A stretch of DNA of 64,000 nt from Tribonema minus (Eukaryota > Sar > Xanthophyceae > Tribonematales > Tribonemataceae), in the NCBI GenBank assembly GCA_017506865.1, contig JAFCMP010000016.1, forward strand, positions 310,001 to 374,000, written 5' to 3'. The position numbers were made by a program, and so were the translations under genes. The notes beneath the pieces are model-generated. The model was not told the origin of the DNA. It made no database searches and worked only from the letters and a program-made list of their open reading frames with translations. This document shows, piece by piece, positions 1-9,356 of this stretch (its first letter is position 1; each line of letters opens with the position of its first letter).

Positions 1-553
1 GGCAGTGCCCATTACACTGCCTCTGCGCCGCTGACCGCATGACAACAGTGCCTGGTGACCATGGAAAATGGTATCAACAGTTTGCAGCGTATGAATGATT
101 GCAATACTGTTTGCTGCACCCGGAGGGAGTGCAGCGGCATGTGCCATGTACTGATGTTCAGCAATTGCCATCATGTCGTGATATCCAGCAACTGCCAAAT
201 TGGTGCTAATTGTGTACACTGCCGTATCACACATCAAGCGCACCCACAGTTTGCGTCCTGCCGGAAAGGGCAGCTGTGGCAGCGGGGGTGATTTGATGAA
301 ACCAGAACCTTGAAGTTACAGCAAGCCAATGTGAGGCAGAGTTGCACGCAAACTGACTCTGAGGTGAGCGTTTCTCATCTCATCACAGTGAAAACCGATT
401 GCCAGAAGCACACGCTGTGGGGATGGACACTGAACTTCTGTACCACTGTCGGCTCGCTGCAGCGCGCAAACCGAAAGTACATTAGCAACCATACCAGCTA
501 TACCGTCCCTCAGCGTTGCATGAGCCGCCATCTTTAGTCTCATGACAGCTCAC
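1..553. other. Left-edge non-coding stretch, probably intron
   Basis: No open reading frame here has recognisable protein character and no splice-bounded exon can be defended. If the exon at 554-716 is real, this is the 5' part of its first intron. Confidence 0.35.
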
Positions 554-716
554 CTGTCCTCTTCACATCCCTCTCCACATCGCTGCTCATGCGCAGTGTC
601 GACGCAGGCCTGCTGGTGGTGAGGCCTGCCCTGCTGCCAGCGATCACGAAGCCCGACGAAGCGCTGATCAGCGCGAGGGCGGCGGCGACGGTGGCGAGAG
701 TCCTTGTGTAGACCAT
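554..716 (-). CDS. First exon of a plastid-targeted LEA-like protein, cut by the left window edge
   Basis: On the minus strand an ATG at 716 opens 54 codons beginning MVYTRTLATVAAALALISAS. A hydrophobic signal peptide is followed by S-S-G-F-V, the A/S-x-F type cleavage context of bipartite plastid targeting in red-lineage secondary-plastid algae. The exon ends in phase 1 at a GT donor (G|GTGAG, exon end 554). It closely resembles the first exon of the gene at 9357-13518 in start (MV-TR), SGFV, the STLxR and RxSMSS-type segments, a D-V-K-R-T-G end and the same intron phase. I therefore infer a fourth member of this LEA-like family whose later exons lie beyond position 1. No LEA-type exon is visible at 1-553, so it could also be a lone orphan exon. 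Confidence 0.55.
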
Positions 717-1077
717 GGTGGCAGTTAATACGGATGACTGGTAGCCTACACGTAATCACTGTGTGTGCTCTTCATCGAGGTGCTTTACAGTTTCGCATGT
801 TCCGAGTTTCCAGAACGCGCTCACGCACACGCCGCTGTTGAAGTCGAGGTTGAACTTTTTAATCATTTGAGTGTCTCAGCCGGAATCGAACTCATGACTC
901 ATGACCTCCCGAAAGTGGAAAATATCAACATGTTAATAGGCTGCATCGATGGATGGTTTGTGTTTCAAGTATGTCATGCTCATGATGAAATTGAAAGCAA
1001 TAGCCTTCAATATATGGTATGCAGGCACGATACGCATAATCCATGGAATAGCGAACACTTGTCCCAGATGCCATGTT

Positions 1078-1222
1078 GGCGGCGGCGGCGTTTGAGTGGT
1101 TGTCGTTGAGACACTTTCAGAAGTCCCACGACATGTAGATTCCGTACAGCAGCATCAAGGTAGACCATCATCTGGGCTTTTTCGCGCCCTGAGCGAGAAT
1201 TTTTCAAGTAAAAAGTAGGTAT
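1078..1222 (+). repeat. Dispersed short element, family R1, copy 1
   Basis: The segment runs from GGCGGCGGCG through GAGACACTTTCAGAAGTC, ACATGTAGATTCCGTACAGCA and CATCATCTGGGC to a GC-rich hairpin (GGGCTTTTTCGCGCCC) and GAGCGAGAATT, ending near AAAAAGTA. Recognisable copies occur at 10531-10680 (+), 26902-27025 (+) and 40459-40610 (-). The shared end and small size suggest a SINE- or MITE-like element. No RNA polymerase III boxes or clear target duplications were identified. Confidence 0.6.
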
Positions 1223-1403
1223 GGAACTGTATTTATAAAGGCCCAAGGGAGGCCAGGTTGCTTATGCAATCGAAAAGCTTGCATCAATGCAACAGCCTAG
1301 TCTGCGTAAAAAGTACGTATGGACTTGTATTTATAAAGGCCCAAGGGAGGCCGGGTTGCCTATGCAATCGAAAAGCTTGCGTCAACGCAGCAGCCTAGTC
1401 TGC
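1208..1403 (-). repeat. Two tandem 98-bp units forming the 3' tail of the retroelement
   Basis: Units 1208-1305 and 1306-1403 are near-identical. Each begins GTAAAAAGTA, contains TTTATAAAGGCCCAAGGGAG and ATGCAATCGAAAAGCTTGC, and ends CAGCCTAGTCTGC. The stop codon of the retroelement ORF (1395-1397) falls inside the second unit, so on the minus strand the ORF stops in one unit and a further unit follows. A diverged copy of the same tail is seen at 39930-40018 and a partial one near 16410-16470. I infer this is the element's 3' terminal sequence, possibly recognised by its own reverse transcriptase. Confidence 0.6.
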
Positions 1404-4400
1404 GCTGTGCCCTAGGAGCTTGGATACCGGCGCCGCAACACAGCCCAGCATTCGCGCTCCACGTGTGTACGCCATGACGCGCTCCGCCAACTCCCGCGCC
1501 AGCGATATGCTCAGTTCAATGAGGATCTGACGCTTAGCTAACCCGGCCTTGCGTAACACATCTGCCTTCGCCCCCCCTGAGCACAGTGCTGAGTGCATTG
1601 CCAACTCCTTAACAAAAAGGCTTGTCTGCTTGCCCAGCCGTCCGTACGACTCCTGCACAAATGGCACAAAAGCCCAAGATGACGTCAAGGTGCCGGTGTG
1701 GTGCTTGACCTTCGCGTCCTCCCCCACCCCAGCAGCATAGCCGTCCGTGTTCGAGGCATTTGTTTTGCCTGTCAGGTACGAGCTCGCTGTGGGCGCGCGC
1801 ACACTTGTGTCTAGCACTATTTCCTTGTTACGGTATGCACTGCTAAAGTGCAGACACCCTGGGTCAATGACTGTGTCCGCCCGATACCCCGGTACCTTGA
1901 AGACGCTAGCGTCCTCATTGCGGACAATAGAGACATGGTGCTGTCTCAAGATGCGCTGCAGGCACCGCTTTTGGGCAGTGTGTGTCGCGTTGTGCCCCCG
2001 TATGTGCTGGCTGGGGCAGCTGATCGCATGCGTGGAGGTGGGGCTCACATCACTGCACCGCCATGGGCACACCTCGCCCTGTATGCCCCACCCGTCTATG
2101 AAGATCGCAATCAAAATCATCGTGGCTGCTGCCATACTGGACATGGGCGCCGCACCCGGGCGGTCATTGGCAGTGGGTGGCACGCTCATCCACGCCATTG
2201 CCCCGGACGCACGCTGGCTGCGCAGCTGCGCCAGGACCCGTGCGCTAGCCTGTTGGCGGCGGCGGCTGGTGTCGCGCGAGTCACCAATAGGTGCAGCCTG
2301 CGTCGGCTTGCCCACGGCACCAGCCGAGGCAGCCTCTAGGTCCTCCACCAGGCAATCCTCGTATTGACGTCGAAGAACATTTGAAAGGCCGGCTTGTAGT
2401 CCGTGCGTGAAGTGACCGCGCCGGCGGCGGGGCACTACCTTCCTGCAGATCTCATCAGCATAGGCCTCCCAGTCGTCGTCGTCGTCCTCCTGCCCGCCGC
2501 TGCAGCTGCTTTCTTCCGCGCTAGTTTGTGTTTTAGCGGGCGTGGAAGGGGCAGCCGCGGCAGCGGCTTGAGGGCCAGGTACGGTCGCCGCCGCAGCGGC
2601 CGCCTCGGCGCCAGGCACAATGCCGTGGGTGTGTGGGGCTGGCTCAGTGGTCACTGTCTCCGTGACGGCAGTTGCGGCGTAGATCGCTTGCACCGCAGTG
2701 GGGAGCGTCGACGCTGCGGCCGTCGTATCTGCTGCCCACCGTAGCAACGATGCTGGGAGCTGCTCGGCCACAGCTGTGCGTGATTTTTCGCCGCCATCAG
2801 CTGTCAGCGCTCGCGTAGAGCGTCGCACGGCCTCGATGATTGGCGGCAGTCCCTGGTCCTCGCGTATTGCGCATGAGTGCTGCGCGAACCAGGTGACTGC
2901 GCCGTGTTCGTCAGTGCCGAGCCTCAGGGCCCCTGCTGCCACAGTGGCATGAATTATTGCCGGCCTCAGTGTTGTGCATGCCTGGGCCGTGTATGCGGCT
3001 GGTGCCAGTAGCCCCAAAAGCGGCATGCCCAGACCGCCTCGTCGCTCCGGCAACCGTGACGCCCGCAGTGGCACTGCGATGTCCGTGAGTTCTGGCGGGC
3101 CCAAGCGCGGCAATACCAGCACGCTGCCACTGCTGGCTTCCTCATTGTCACCAGCAGTGCAGGCGGCCAGCAGGTGTGACTTCATGGCTGCCGCGGTAGA
3201 GCAGCCGTGCAGATGCAGCATGCGTTCGAGCGTCCATGCACAGAACCCGTCAAACGCGTGCAACCATGTCTCACTCAAAGCCGTGTCAACGACCCGAGCT
3301 AAGAAGCCCATGCGCTTCGTCAGTGACCTGCGTAGAATGAACTGTGCTGCCTGTAGGTGATGCCGCGCCATTCCAGCTAGCTGCCACGACAATCGCCATG
3401 TCCCTGCGTCGACCAGATGCTTGCTCATGGCAGCATGCACATAGGCTGGGTGCCCTACCGGTACCCCGACCGACGTAAAGCCCTGACTGGATTCTGGCAT
3501 GGTGGTGTCCACAAACGGTATGTCAAGGGCGCGCAGGCGTGCTCTGGCCGCTTCATCAAACACTGTGCCGCGCATGGCGATGGCCAGCGACTTGTCTGGT
3601 CGAACGCGTAGGCCCCCTGCCGCCAGCCGGCGGATCACCTCTGCCACCCCAGCGGCCGCTGCATCGTCGAAGTAGGCAGCTTGCAGCACGTTGAGGTCAT
3701 CCAGGAAAGCGCAGTGCGGGGCTGGCGGTTCCGCTGTGCTGTGGCCGTAGGCCGGCATACTGCCGGGCGTCGCATTCACTCCATCAGGGTAGAAGAGTAG
3801 GAAGGCCGCTGCCACTGCAAAGTACAGCGGCCCTAGAGGGTCCCCTTGCTGGCACCCTAGGTGGGAGCAGATAATGCGAGCTTCACCGTTCACCTCCACC
3901 CGCATCTCTGGGGCAGTGTCACCACAGTATACGGACTCAAAGTGCGGGAGCAGCTCCGGACAGAAGAGCATAAGCCCCCGCACAATGGCGGCGCGATCCA
4001 CACTGTTAAATGCGTTCTCACAGTCCAGTTGGATAGTGGTGCCATACAGCTCGTGCCACACGCGCGCGCGCGCTGCCACATGCTCGACGCCAGACCGGTA
4101 TCCTACGCCAAACTGCGACATGGAGGCCAGCAGCCCCGATATCTTGCCCTTGACACTCCGTGCCGCTGTGGACCCGAGGAGTCTGCGCCAGACACTGGAG
4201 CAGGCGATCGGACGCCGCTTCTGTCCTATGCCTGAGAGGGCCGCGGCGCGGAGAAGCCGTTGCGATTGCTCCGGCAGCAGTTCGGGCTCAACAAGCAGCG
4301 TCGTGAACACCTTGGCCAGGTGATGAGCGAATGCCGGTTCCATCACATCTGATTCTGAATCACCAGCTAGTCCTGGCGAGGCACTGCTCACGGGGCGGGT

Positions 4401-7400
4401 GGCTGCTTTCACTGGTGCACCAGGCCCAGCGGCCATCAAGAGGTGTTCATAGCGTAGGCCGTCCAGCCCTCCTGCCTTCCCCGCCCCTGCTGCGGACAAG
4501 GTCGACAGTATGTCTGCCGCCTCCACCTCGAGGCGCCGTCCGGCTGCGCTGGCAGCATCCTCAGGCCTATCGCTGTGATCATGTGCCTGACCCGATTCGA
4601 AGACAGGACTGCCGCTGCCAGCTGGCCCGGTGGTCGTTGCCACCCCTGCGCTGTGTAAGCAGTGCCGCCGGGCGTCGCGTACCAGGCCGCGCACTTGCTC
4701 CATTGGCGTATCGACTACCCCCGGCCGGGTGCCAGTTTCAGGGTGCTTTGCTGCCAGCACCTGTGCCGTGACCTCGTCTGCTGGGGCGCATGCTTCACGC
4801 GCCTCTAGTCGTGCGGCAGCCAAGCCTACCCCCCGTCGCTTGCCTGAGAGGGCAGCGCATGCTGTTTGCTGCCTGGAGTCAGCCTCCGTCCAGTCGGCAT
4901 CGAAGTTCGTTTGTGCCGACGCCATAGCTGCGTTGTTTGGTTTGGGGGCCCGCAGCGCCGCTGCTGCTGACAGCGTCTTTCTCAGTAGCTCCGCGAAGTC
5001 GCCAGACAGCAACGCTGCCAGCCGGGCCGCAGGCGGCATACCGGTTCCCTCCGGTTGCCTACCAAAGGCCATCGCTGCTAGCAGGTGCAGCAGCCTGTAG
5101 CCGCGCTGCACTAGAGTCTGAGAAACCTGATGAGCAAACGCCCCGGCACCATGGTGGAGGCGCACCCGTGCCGCCTCACGTGCACTGTCTGTGGCGTCCG
5201 CCAGTAGTCGTGTGGCGTGCTCCACTAGCCGTGCCCACTGGGTGCACTGCAGCTGAGTGCGGAAGGGGTTGGCAGTCGTGGTGAACCGCAGCAGCAGTAG
5301 ATCCGCCTCATTGGTCTGGTCAAGTGCGTGGACGACCGAGGGCGTCGAGAGGTCCCAAGCCAGGGATGCTCGTGCCTGGGGCTTTGAGGGCCTGCCACTG
5401 GTGGTGGTGGTCGGGGGGGGCGGTGACGCGGCATCGTCCGGCGGGTCCACGTCCATGTCCGCCCATCCCACGGCCGTCCCGTGGGGGGGGCTGCTGTCCT
5501 GCAGCCTCAGGCTGTCAGACTGAGTGCGGCTGCCGGCGCTGCTAGGCGGTGCCGCAGCAGCTGCCGTTCGGCGCCGGCGTTGCGCGCCGGTTGCCGTGGC
5601 CGCCGGGCGTTTCTTGCTAGACTTTGAGTTGGCAGCGCCACTAGCCGGCACCGCCGGTAGTTTTGGAGGTGTCGCTGCGGCAGCCCCCGCCGCCGCGGCC
5701 GCGCCGTCGCTACCCGCACCCCCGCCCTCGGACTGGCCCGGGGGTACTGCCGGGCGTGCGCGCGTGGGGGCGCTTCCATTCCGTCGACACGTGTGGCATG
5801 GCGAGGTCAGCGCGCATTGCCTCTGCCCCGCGCTGGCTGACATATGGACCAGGCCGCAGGCACCTGTGCATGCACTCAGCTTCCTTACCGCCCGTAGGAA
5901 GTCTTCTGCCGTGCAACCATACATGGTGCTCATCTCCTGCACATGCTTGGCATGGTGTGCCCCAGTGCTGCAGGTACTGCTGCCTGAAGGGGCACGGTCA
6001 CCGGATGGGTCGTGATCAACCTGCTGCCGGATGCCCTTGGCGTATGCTGCCGCCGGATTTTGCTGACAGTGTGATGTGCTCGCCTCAGGGTTCAGCATCG
6101 ACCTCGTGCAGCTACCACCGTTGAAGTGGGCCACTACCGGTGCCATGCGGCTCGCAGCTGACAGTTTGCCTCGCTGTTTGCTGTCCTCTTTCTGACCAAG
6201 CTGCCAAAATGCCAGTGTGCATAGTGGACACCTCAGTGGCTCAGGCTGCTGTGGCAACTGCAGCGCAGTACGGGGCTGTGTCCGACTCGGAGCCGTGATG
6301 TGGGTGCTGTCAGCTTGAGTGGTCGCCGACGCTGTCATAGTGGTTGGCAAGGGCGGAGCTGCCGCAGGGGCGACAAGCAGTTCAAAGTGTCCCACATTTG
6401 TATATAGCCCAGGCGGCGTCCACAGCACATCCAGATGGCAGTCAGGCTGAGCTGGAGTCGCCGGTGCGAATACCGCTGGCAGCCCCATCAGTTGTGCCAG
6501 CACCAGCCCTGTTGATTTTTGCGTGCTGCCAGTGGCCTGAGGCTTGGCCTGCCACACCGTCACCGAGACCGCGTAGACCGCTGCAACAATGGCCCACACA
6601 GACAAACCGAGGGGCCGTCCCCACACGCCCTCTTCCTGTAGGCGTTGCAGCAGGAGCGTGTGCCCGCTGTCCTTGCTATCCGTTTCATTTGTGCCGTACT
6701 CGATTGCGAGGCAGCGAGCGCGTGTCCCGTACGTGTCGAATTGTTCACGTGTACACGCAGGTTGGGCTGCGGCATGCGCGGTCAGTTGACGCATCGATGA
6801 CATGCTGGCCCCTTGTTTGCCCGCCCCCTGCGTGACGTATGCCACCATCCCGTCCAGCAGTGCCTCTCGCATGGCAATCACCAGCGCTGGGGCCGGCAGT
6901 CCGTGCTCAACTGCGACGCTGCCTATGCCGTGTAGAGCTGTATGAATCAGGCAGTTGCCGTTGCCCACGTTGCTCACGGGGCGAAGCTCCCCACCACGTG
7001 CTAGCGTCGCTGTGTTTTCCCCAAGCGCCTGTTTGTGGAGTGCCTGCAGGCCCGTGTGCCAAGTGGAAAAGCCATAGTTGGTGGCTTTTGCCAGCGCGTC
7101 TTGCTGCTCCTCCACGGTGACTGTATGGCACACGGTTGAGGGTATCCGGGTCGCCACCGTCACGGTGGTGACCTTCGCCGGCCCGGATATTGGTGCTGAG
7201 GGGGCAGAGGCACCGCCCCTTGGCGGTGTGGTGGCTGGTGCCAGCTGCCCTAGGGGTGCAGGAGAATTGTCGCACTGGGCCTGTCGCTCCTGCGTCCGCC
7301 GTCTGTGTTTACCTCTGCGTCGACTGCGCTTTCCACTGGCAACCATAGCCGTGACAGATGCTGTCTCGGTCATTGTTGCGTGGGTGCTGTTATCACCGGC

Positions 7401-8513
7401 CTGCGTTACGTCTGACTCGCCATGTTTCCCGGCTGGCTGGCGAGGCGACCTGGCAACGACCGGTTCCCTAAGGGAGAGTTGGTCAAACACCGCTGCCAGG
7501 TCGTTACCCTCTTCTCGGAGGGAGAGCAAGCTGAACGTGACCGTCAGGTCATGCATCTGATTCACCAGCGGTGCGCAGGGAGTCCGGCCCAGCAGGGTCT
7601 GTGTTGCTGGCGCGTGCAGTCGGCGTGACGTGCGGCCGGGTTCAAGCTTGGTACCCGTCGGCCAAGCGCAAAGCACCGTGACGCGTGCCCGATTGGGGGC
7701 AAGGGCCAGTGCACGTACCCTGCGCGCGAGTGCGCCAGCCGCCCCCAGCAAGCCTTGCCAGTGAGATCCCGTCGGGTCCCTGGGGCATTCGCTAGACTGA
7801 GCGCCCGCTGCGACAGCAGCTGCTGCACTGCCAGGTGTGCTGGGCACCCGATCGTTGCTTGACATCGTTGCGCCGCTATCGCTAGCACGACTTTCGCCAG
7901 GCAGCACACCCATTGTGCTGCTCCGGGTCAGTCTCGGCAGCGGCGCAACTGCCACACCGTCCAACGTAGATGCATGGGCTTGCCTGGGGTCCACCCCCAG
8001 GTGCTCGCATCCGAGGATTTTGCGTATGGGACCACATTTGCTAGCGGCGGCGAGCAGCGCGGCTGTTGGCTTCAGGCTATTCCCCCCACCAACAGCTGCA
8101 CCACCCGCTGCCGCCGCGCATGTCGTTGGTCGGGTGTGTATGTCAGCAATGTGATCATGGCCTGATGCACGGTCACAGCCTGACAGTGTGCATGCTGTCG
8201 CGGCGACCGGGCCTGCGAGGCAGTCGGCGCAGCGCCACACGTCGCACTGGTCCAGGGCCCCTAGATCACCAGATGGTGTCGTGGCGCTTGCTGCTGTGCG
8301 TCTGATGAAGAGGTTGCCGCACCCATCGCAGACCTGCTCCAGGCCGCCGCATATTGGTCGGTGGTCTAGGAAAAGCTGAACATGCAGTTCTGCAAATTGC
8401 TTCCCTTTCCCTGTGTGGCGCATACGCTGGTGTGCACATGCGTGTGCCGCTGGGCAATTCTTGTCCAGGGCGCGAGGATTTGCTCGTAAAAAGTACTTGT
8501 CACAATACTTCAT
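1395..8513 (-). CDS. Non-LTR retrotransposon polyprotein (OTU protease-like, reverse transcriptase, restriction-like endonuclease)
   Basis: A single 2372-residue uninterrupted frame. Approximate domains: an N-terminal Cys-rich segment (CDGCGNLF, then a CADC pair) at 60-110; an OTU-type cysteine protease fold at 510-715, with NGNCLIHTALHG holding the catalytic Cys and GHFELLVA holding the His; Ala/Pro-rich linkers; and a reverse transcriptase at 1340-1700, with QLDCENAFNSVDRA, GCQQGDPLGPLYF and FLDD at the catalytic aspartates (a variant of Y/FxDD). At 2145-2240 a Cys/His cluster (CPWRC, then HAISCPSQHIRGHNATH) precedes RADTVIDPG and EIVLDTSV, the layout of the restriction-like endonuclease of early-branching non-LTR elements. 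No apurinic endonuclease or RNase H was recognised. The intact long frame suggests a young copy. Start ATG is at 8513; AT-rich DNA lies just upstream. Clade is uncertain. Confidence 0.85.
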   Translation of the reverse strand: MKYCDKYFLRANPRALDKNCPAAHACAHQRMRHTGKGKQFAELHVQLFLDHRPICGGLEQVCDGCGNLFIRRTAASATTPSGDLGALDQCDVWRCADCLAGPVAATACTLSGCDRASGHDHIADIHTRPTTCAAAAGGAAVGGGNSLKPTAALLAAASKCGPIRKILGCEHLGVDPRQAHASTLDGVAVAPLPRLTRSSTMGVLPGESRASDSGATMSSNDRVPSTPGSAAAAVAAGAQSSECPRDPTGSHWQGLLGAAGALARRVRALALAPNRARVTVLCAWPTGTKLEPGRTSRRLHAPATQTLLGRTPCAPLVNQMHDLTVTFSLLSLREEGNDLAAVFDQLSLREPVVARSPRQPAGKHGESDVTQAGDNSTHATMTETASVTAMVASGKRSRRRGKHRRRTQERQAQCDNSPAPLGQLAPATTPPRGGASAPSAPISGPAKVTTVTVATRIPSTVCHTVTVEEQQDALAKATNYGFSTWHTGLQALHKQALGENTATLARGGELRPVSNVGNGNCLIHTALHGIGSVAVEHGLPAPALVIAMREALLDGMVAYVTQGAGKQGASMSSMRQLTAHAAAQPACTREQFDTYGTRARCLAIEYGTNETDSKDSGHTLLLQRLQEEGVWGRPLGLSVWAIVAAVYAVSVTVWQAKPQATGSTQKSTGLVLAQLMGLPAVFAPATPAQPDCHLDVLWTPPGLYTNVGHFELLVAPAAAPPLPTTMTASATTQADSTHITAPSRTQPRTALQLPQQPEPLRCPLCTLAFWQLGQKEDSKQRGKLSAASRMAPVVAHFNGGSCTRSMLNPEASTSHCQQNPAAAYAKGIRQQVDHDPSGDRAPSGSSTCSTGAHHAKHVQEMSTMYGCTAEDFLRAVRKLSACTGACGLVHMSASAGQRQCALTSPCHTCRRNGSAPTRARPAVPPGQSEGGGAGSDGAAAAAGAAAATPPKLPAVPASGAANSKSSKKRPAATATGAQRRRRTAAAAAPPSSAGSRTQSDSLRLQDSSPPHGTAVGWADMDVDPPDDAASPPPPTTTTSGRPSKPQARASLAWDLSTPSVVHALDQTNEADLLLLRFTTTANPFRTQLQCTQWARLVEHATRLLADATDSAREAARVRLHHGAGAFAHQVSQTLVQRGYRLLHLLAAMAFGRQPEGTGMPPAARLAALLSGDFAELLRKTLSAAAALRAPKPNNAAMASAQTNFDADWTEADSRQQTACAALSGKRRGVGLAAARLEAREACAPADEVTAQVLAAKHPETGTRPGVVDTPMEQVRGLVRDARRHCLHSAGVATTTGPAGSGSPVFESGQAHDHSDRPEDAASAAGRRLEVEAADILSTLSAAGAGKAGGLDGLRYEHLLMAAGPGAPVKAATRPVSSASPGLAGDSESDVMEPAFAHHLAKVFTTLLVEPELLPEQSQRLLRAAALSGIGQKRRPIACSSVWRRLLGSTAARSVKGKISGLLASMSQFGVGYRSGVEHVAARARVWHELYGTTIQLDCENAFNSVDRAAIVRGLMLFCPELLPHFESVYCGDTAPEMRVEVNGEARIICSHLGCQQGDPLGPLYFAVAAAFLLFYPDGVNATPGSMPAYGHSTAEPPAPHCAFLDDLNVLQAAYFDDAAAAGVAEVIRRLAAGGLRVRPDKSLAIAMRGTVFDEAARARLRALDIPFVDTTMPESSQGFTSVGVPVGHPAYVHAAMSKHLVDAGTWRLSWQLAGMARHHLQAAQFILRRSLTKRMGFLARVVDTALSETWLHAFDGFCAWTLERMLHLHGCSTAAAMKSHLLAACTAGDNEEASSGSVLVLPRLGPPELTDIAVPLRASRLPERRGGLGMPLLGLLAPAAYTAQACTTLRPAIIHATVAAGALRLGTDEHGAVTWFAQHSCAIREDQGLPPIIEAVRRSTRALTADGGEKSRTAVAEQLPASLLRWAADTTAAASTLPTAVQAIYAATAVTETVTTEPAPHTHGIVPGAEAAAAAATVPGPQAAAAAAPSTPAKTQTSAEESSCSGGQEDDDDDWEAYADEICRKVVPRRRRGHFTHGLQAGLSNVLRRQYEDCLVEDLEAASAGAVGKPTQAAPIGDSRDTSRRRQQASARVLAQLRSQRASGAMAWMSVPPTANDRPGAAPMSSMAAATMILIAIFIDGWGIQGEVCPWRCSDVSPTSTHAISCPSQHIRGHNATHTAQKRCLQRILRQHHVSIVRNEDASVFKVPGYRADTVIDPGCLHFSSAYRNKEIVLDTSVRAPTASSYLTGKTNASNTDGYAAGVGEDAKVKHHTGTLTSSWAFVPFVQESYGRLGKQTSLFVKELAMHSALCSGGAKADVLRKAGLAKRQILIELSISLARELAERVMAYTRGARMLGCVAAPVSKLLGHSAD

Positions 8514-9356
8514 TAAAATTTATTTATAAATAAATAAATTGCTTCTAATGATTTGTGTTTTTTGTGAGAAAAAGAAATTTGGAACAGGGACAAATCTTGC
8601 GGGACACCAGGTAGTAGTGCTGCGGCACTCTGACATGTACGAACTGTACAACAGATAGAGCATATATACGAGATGCTTGATGCTGGCAACACACATCTAT
8701 GGCAATGGTGTGCATTGCTCTCCAATGTGCTCCGCAGCTTTTGCAAGGCAGTGTAGGGCCGCTCACTTGTGCCTGCTAGTAGAATGCAAGCTTTCATTCA
8801 TGCACTGTAGTAATTGACACAATTTTGCTGACATGAGACAAGTGGGCACAGCAGACACAACTCAGCAGTTTGCATATTGCACATACAGCATATGCACTTT
8901 ATTGTCCTATGTCTGCATGGACACGTCGTGACTTTATAACTACAACACGCATGTCACATATACATTTGCCTGCTGTGTTCCGCACATGAGCACAACAGTG
9001 TGTATACACGCCACATTGCTGCATGGTGCTGCATGCTGACACCTGCTTCTCATCTCAGAGCCACACAGCAGCTATATCGCGACCAAAAGCAAGGGGGTCC
9101 CCTGCCTCAGCTTAAGTACCCGGCGCTTAGCCTGTCAACTCCAAAAGCGGGCGACAGGCCAGTAACCTGCTGCCCATTGCCAACCTCAACCGCAATCCTC
9201 AAGTTGAAGTTGACATACTCCATAACCCGATGCCTGCCGCCCGTGGGCCATCTAGTAGCATCTATGTATGGCCTCTGAAGGTGAATGGACATGGTGTGTG
9301 TGTAGGCTGCGATCTGATGCTTGTGCACGGAGCGATTACAGAATAACTGTCGGTGC
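8514..9356. other. Intergenic stretch upstream of the retroelement ORF
   Basis: The stretch starts with an AT-rich block (8514-8560, ATTTATTTATAAATAAATAAA), then shows no recognisable gene. The block may mark the 5' end of the retroelement or its insertion target. The rest, up to the stop of the LEA-like gene at 9357, would include that gene's 3' UTR. Confidence 0.4.

Noticed and set aside
1747..7560. Several long plus-strand frames opposite the retroelement (for example 1747-2367, 5524-6015, 6344-6835)
   Set aside because: Shadows of the GC-rich minus-strand coding sequence; no motifs of their own.
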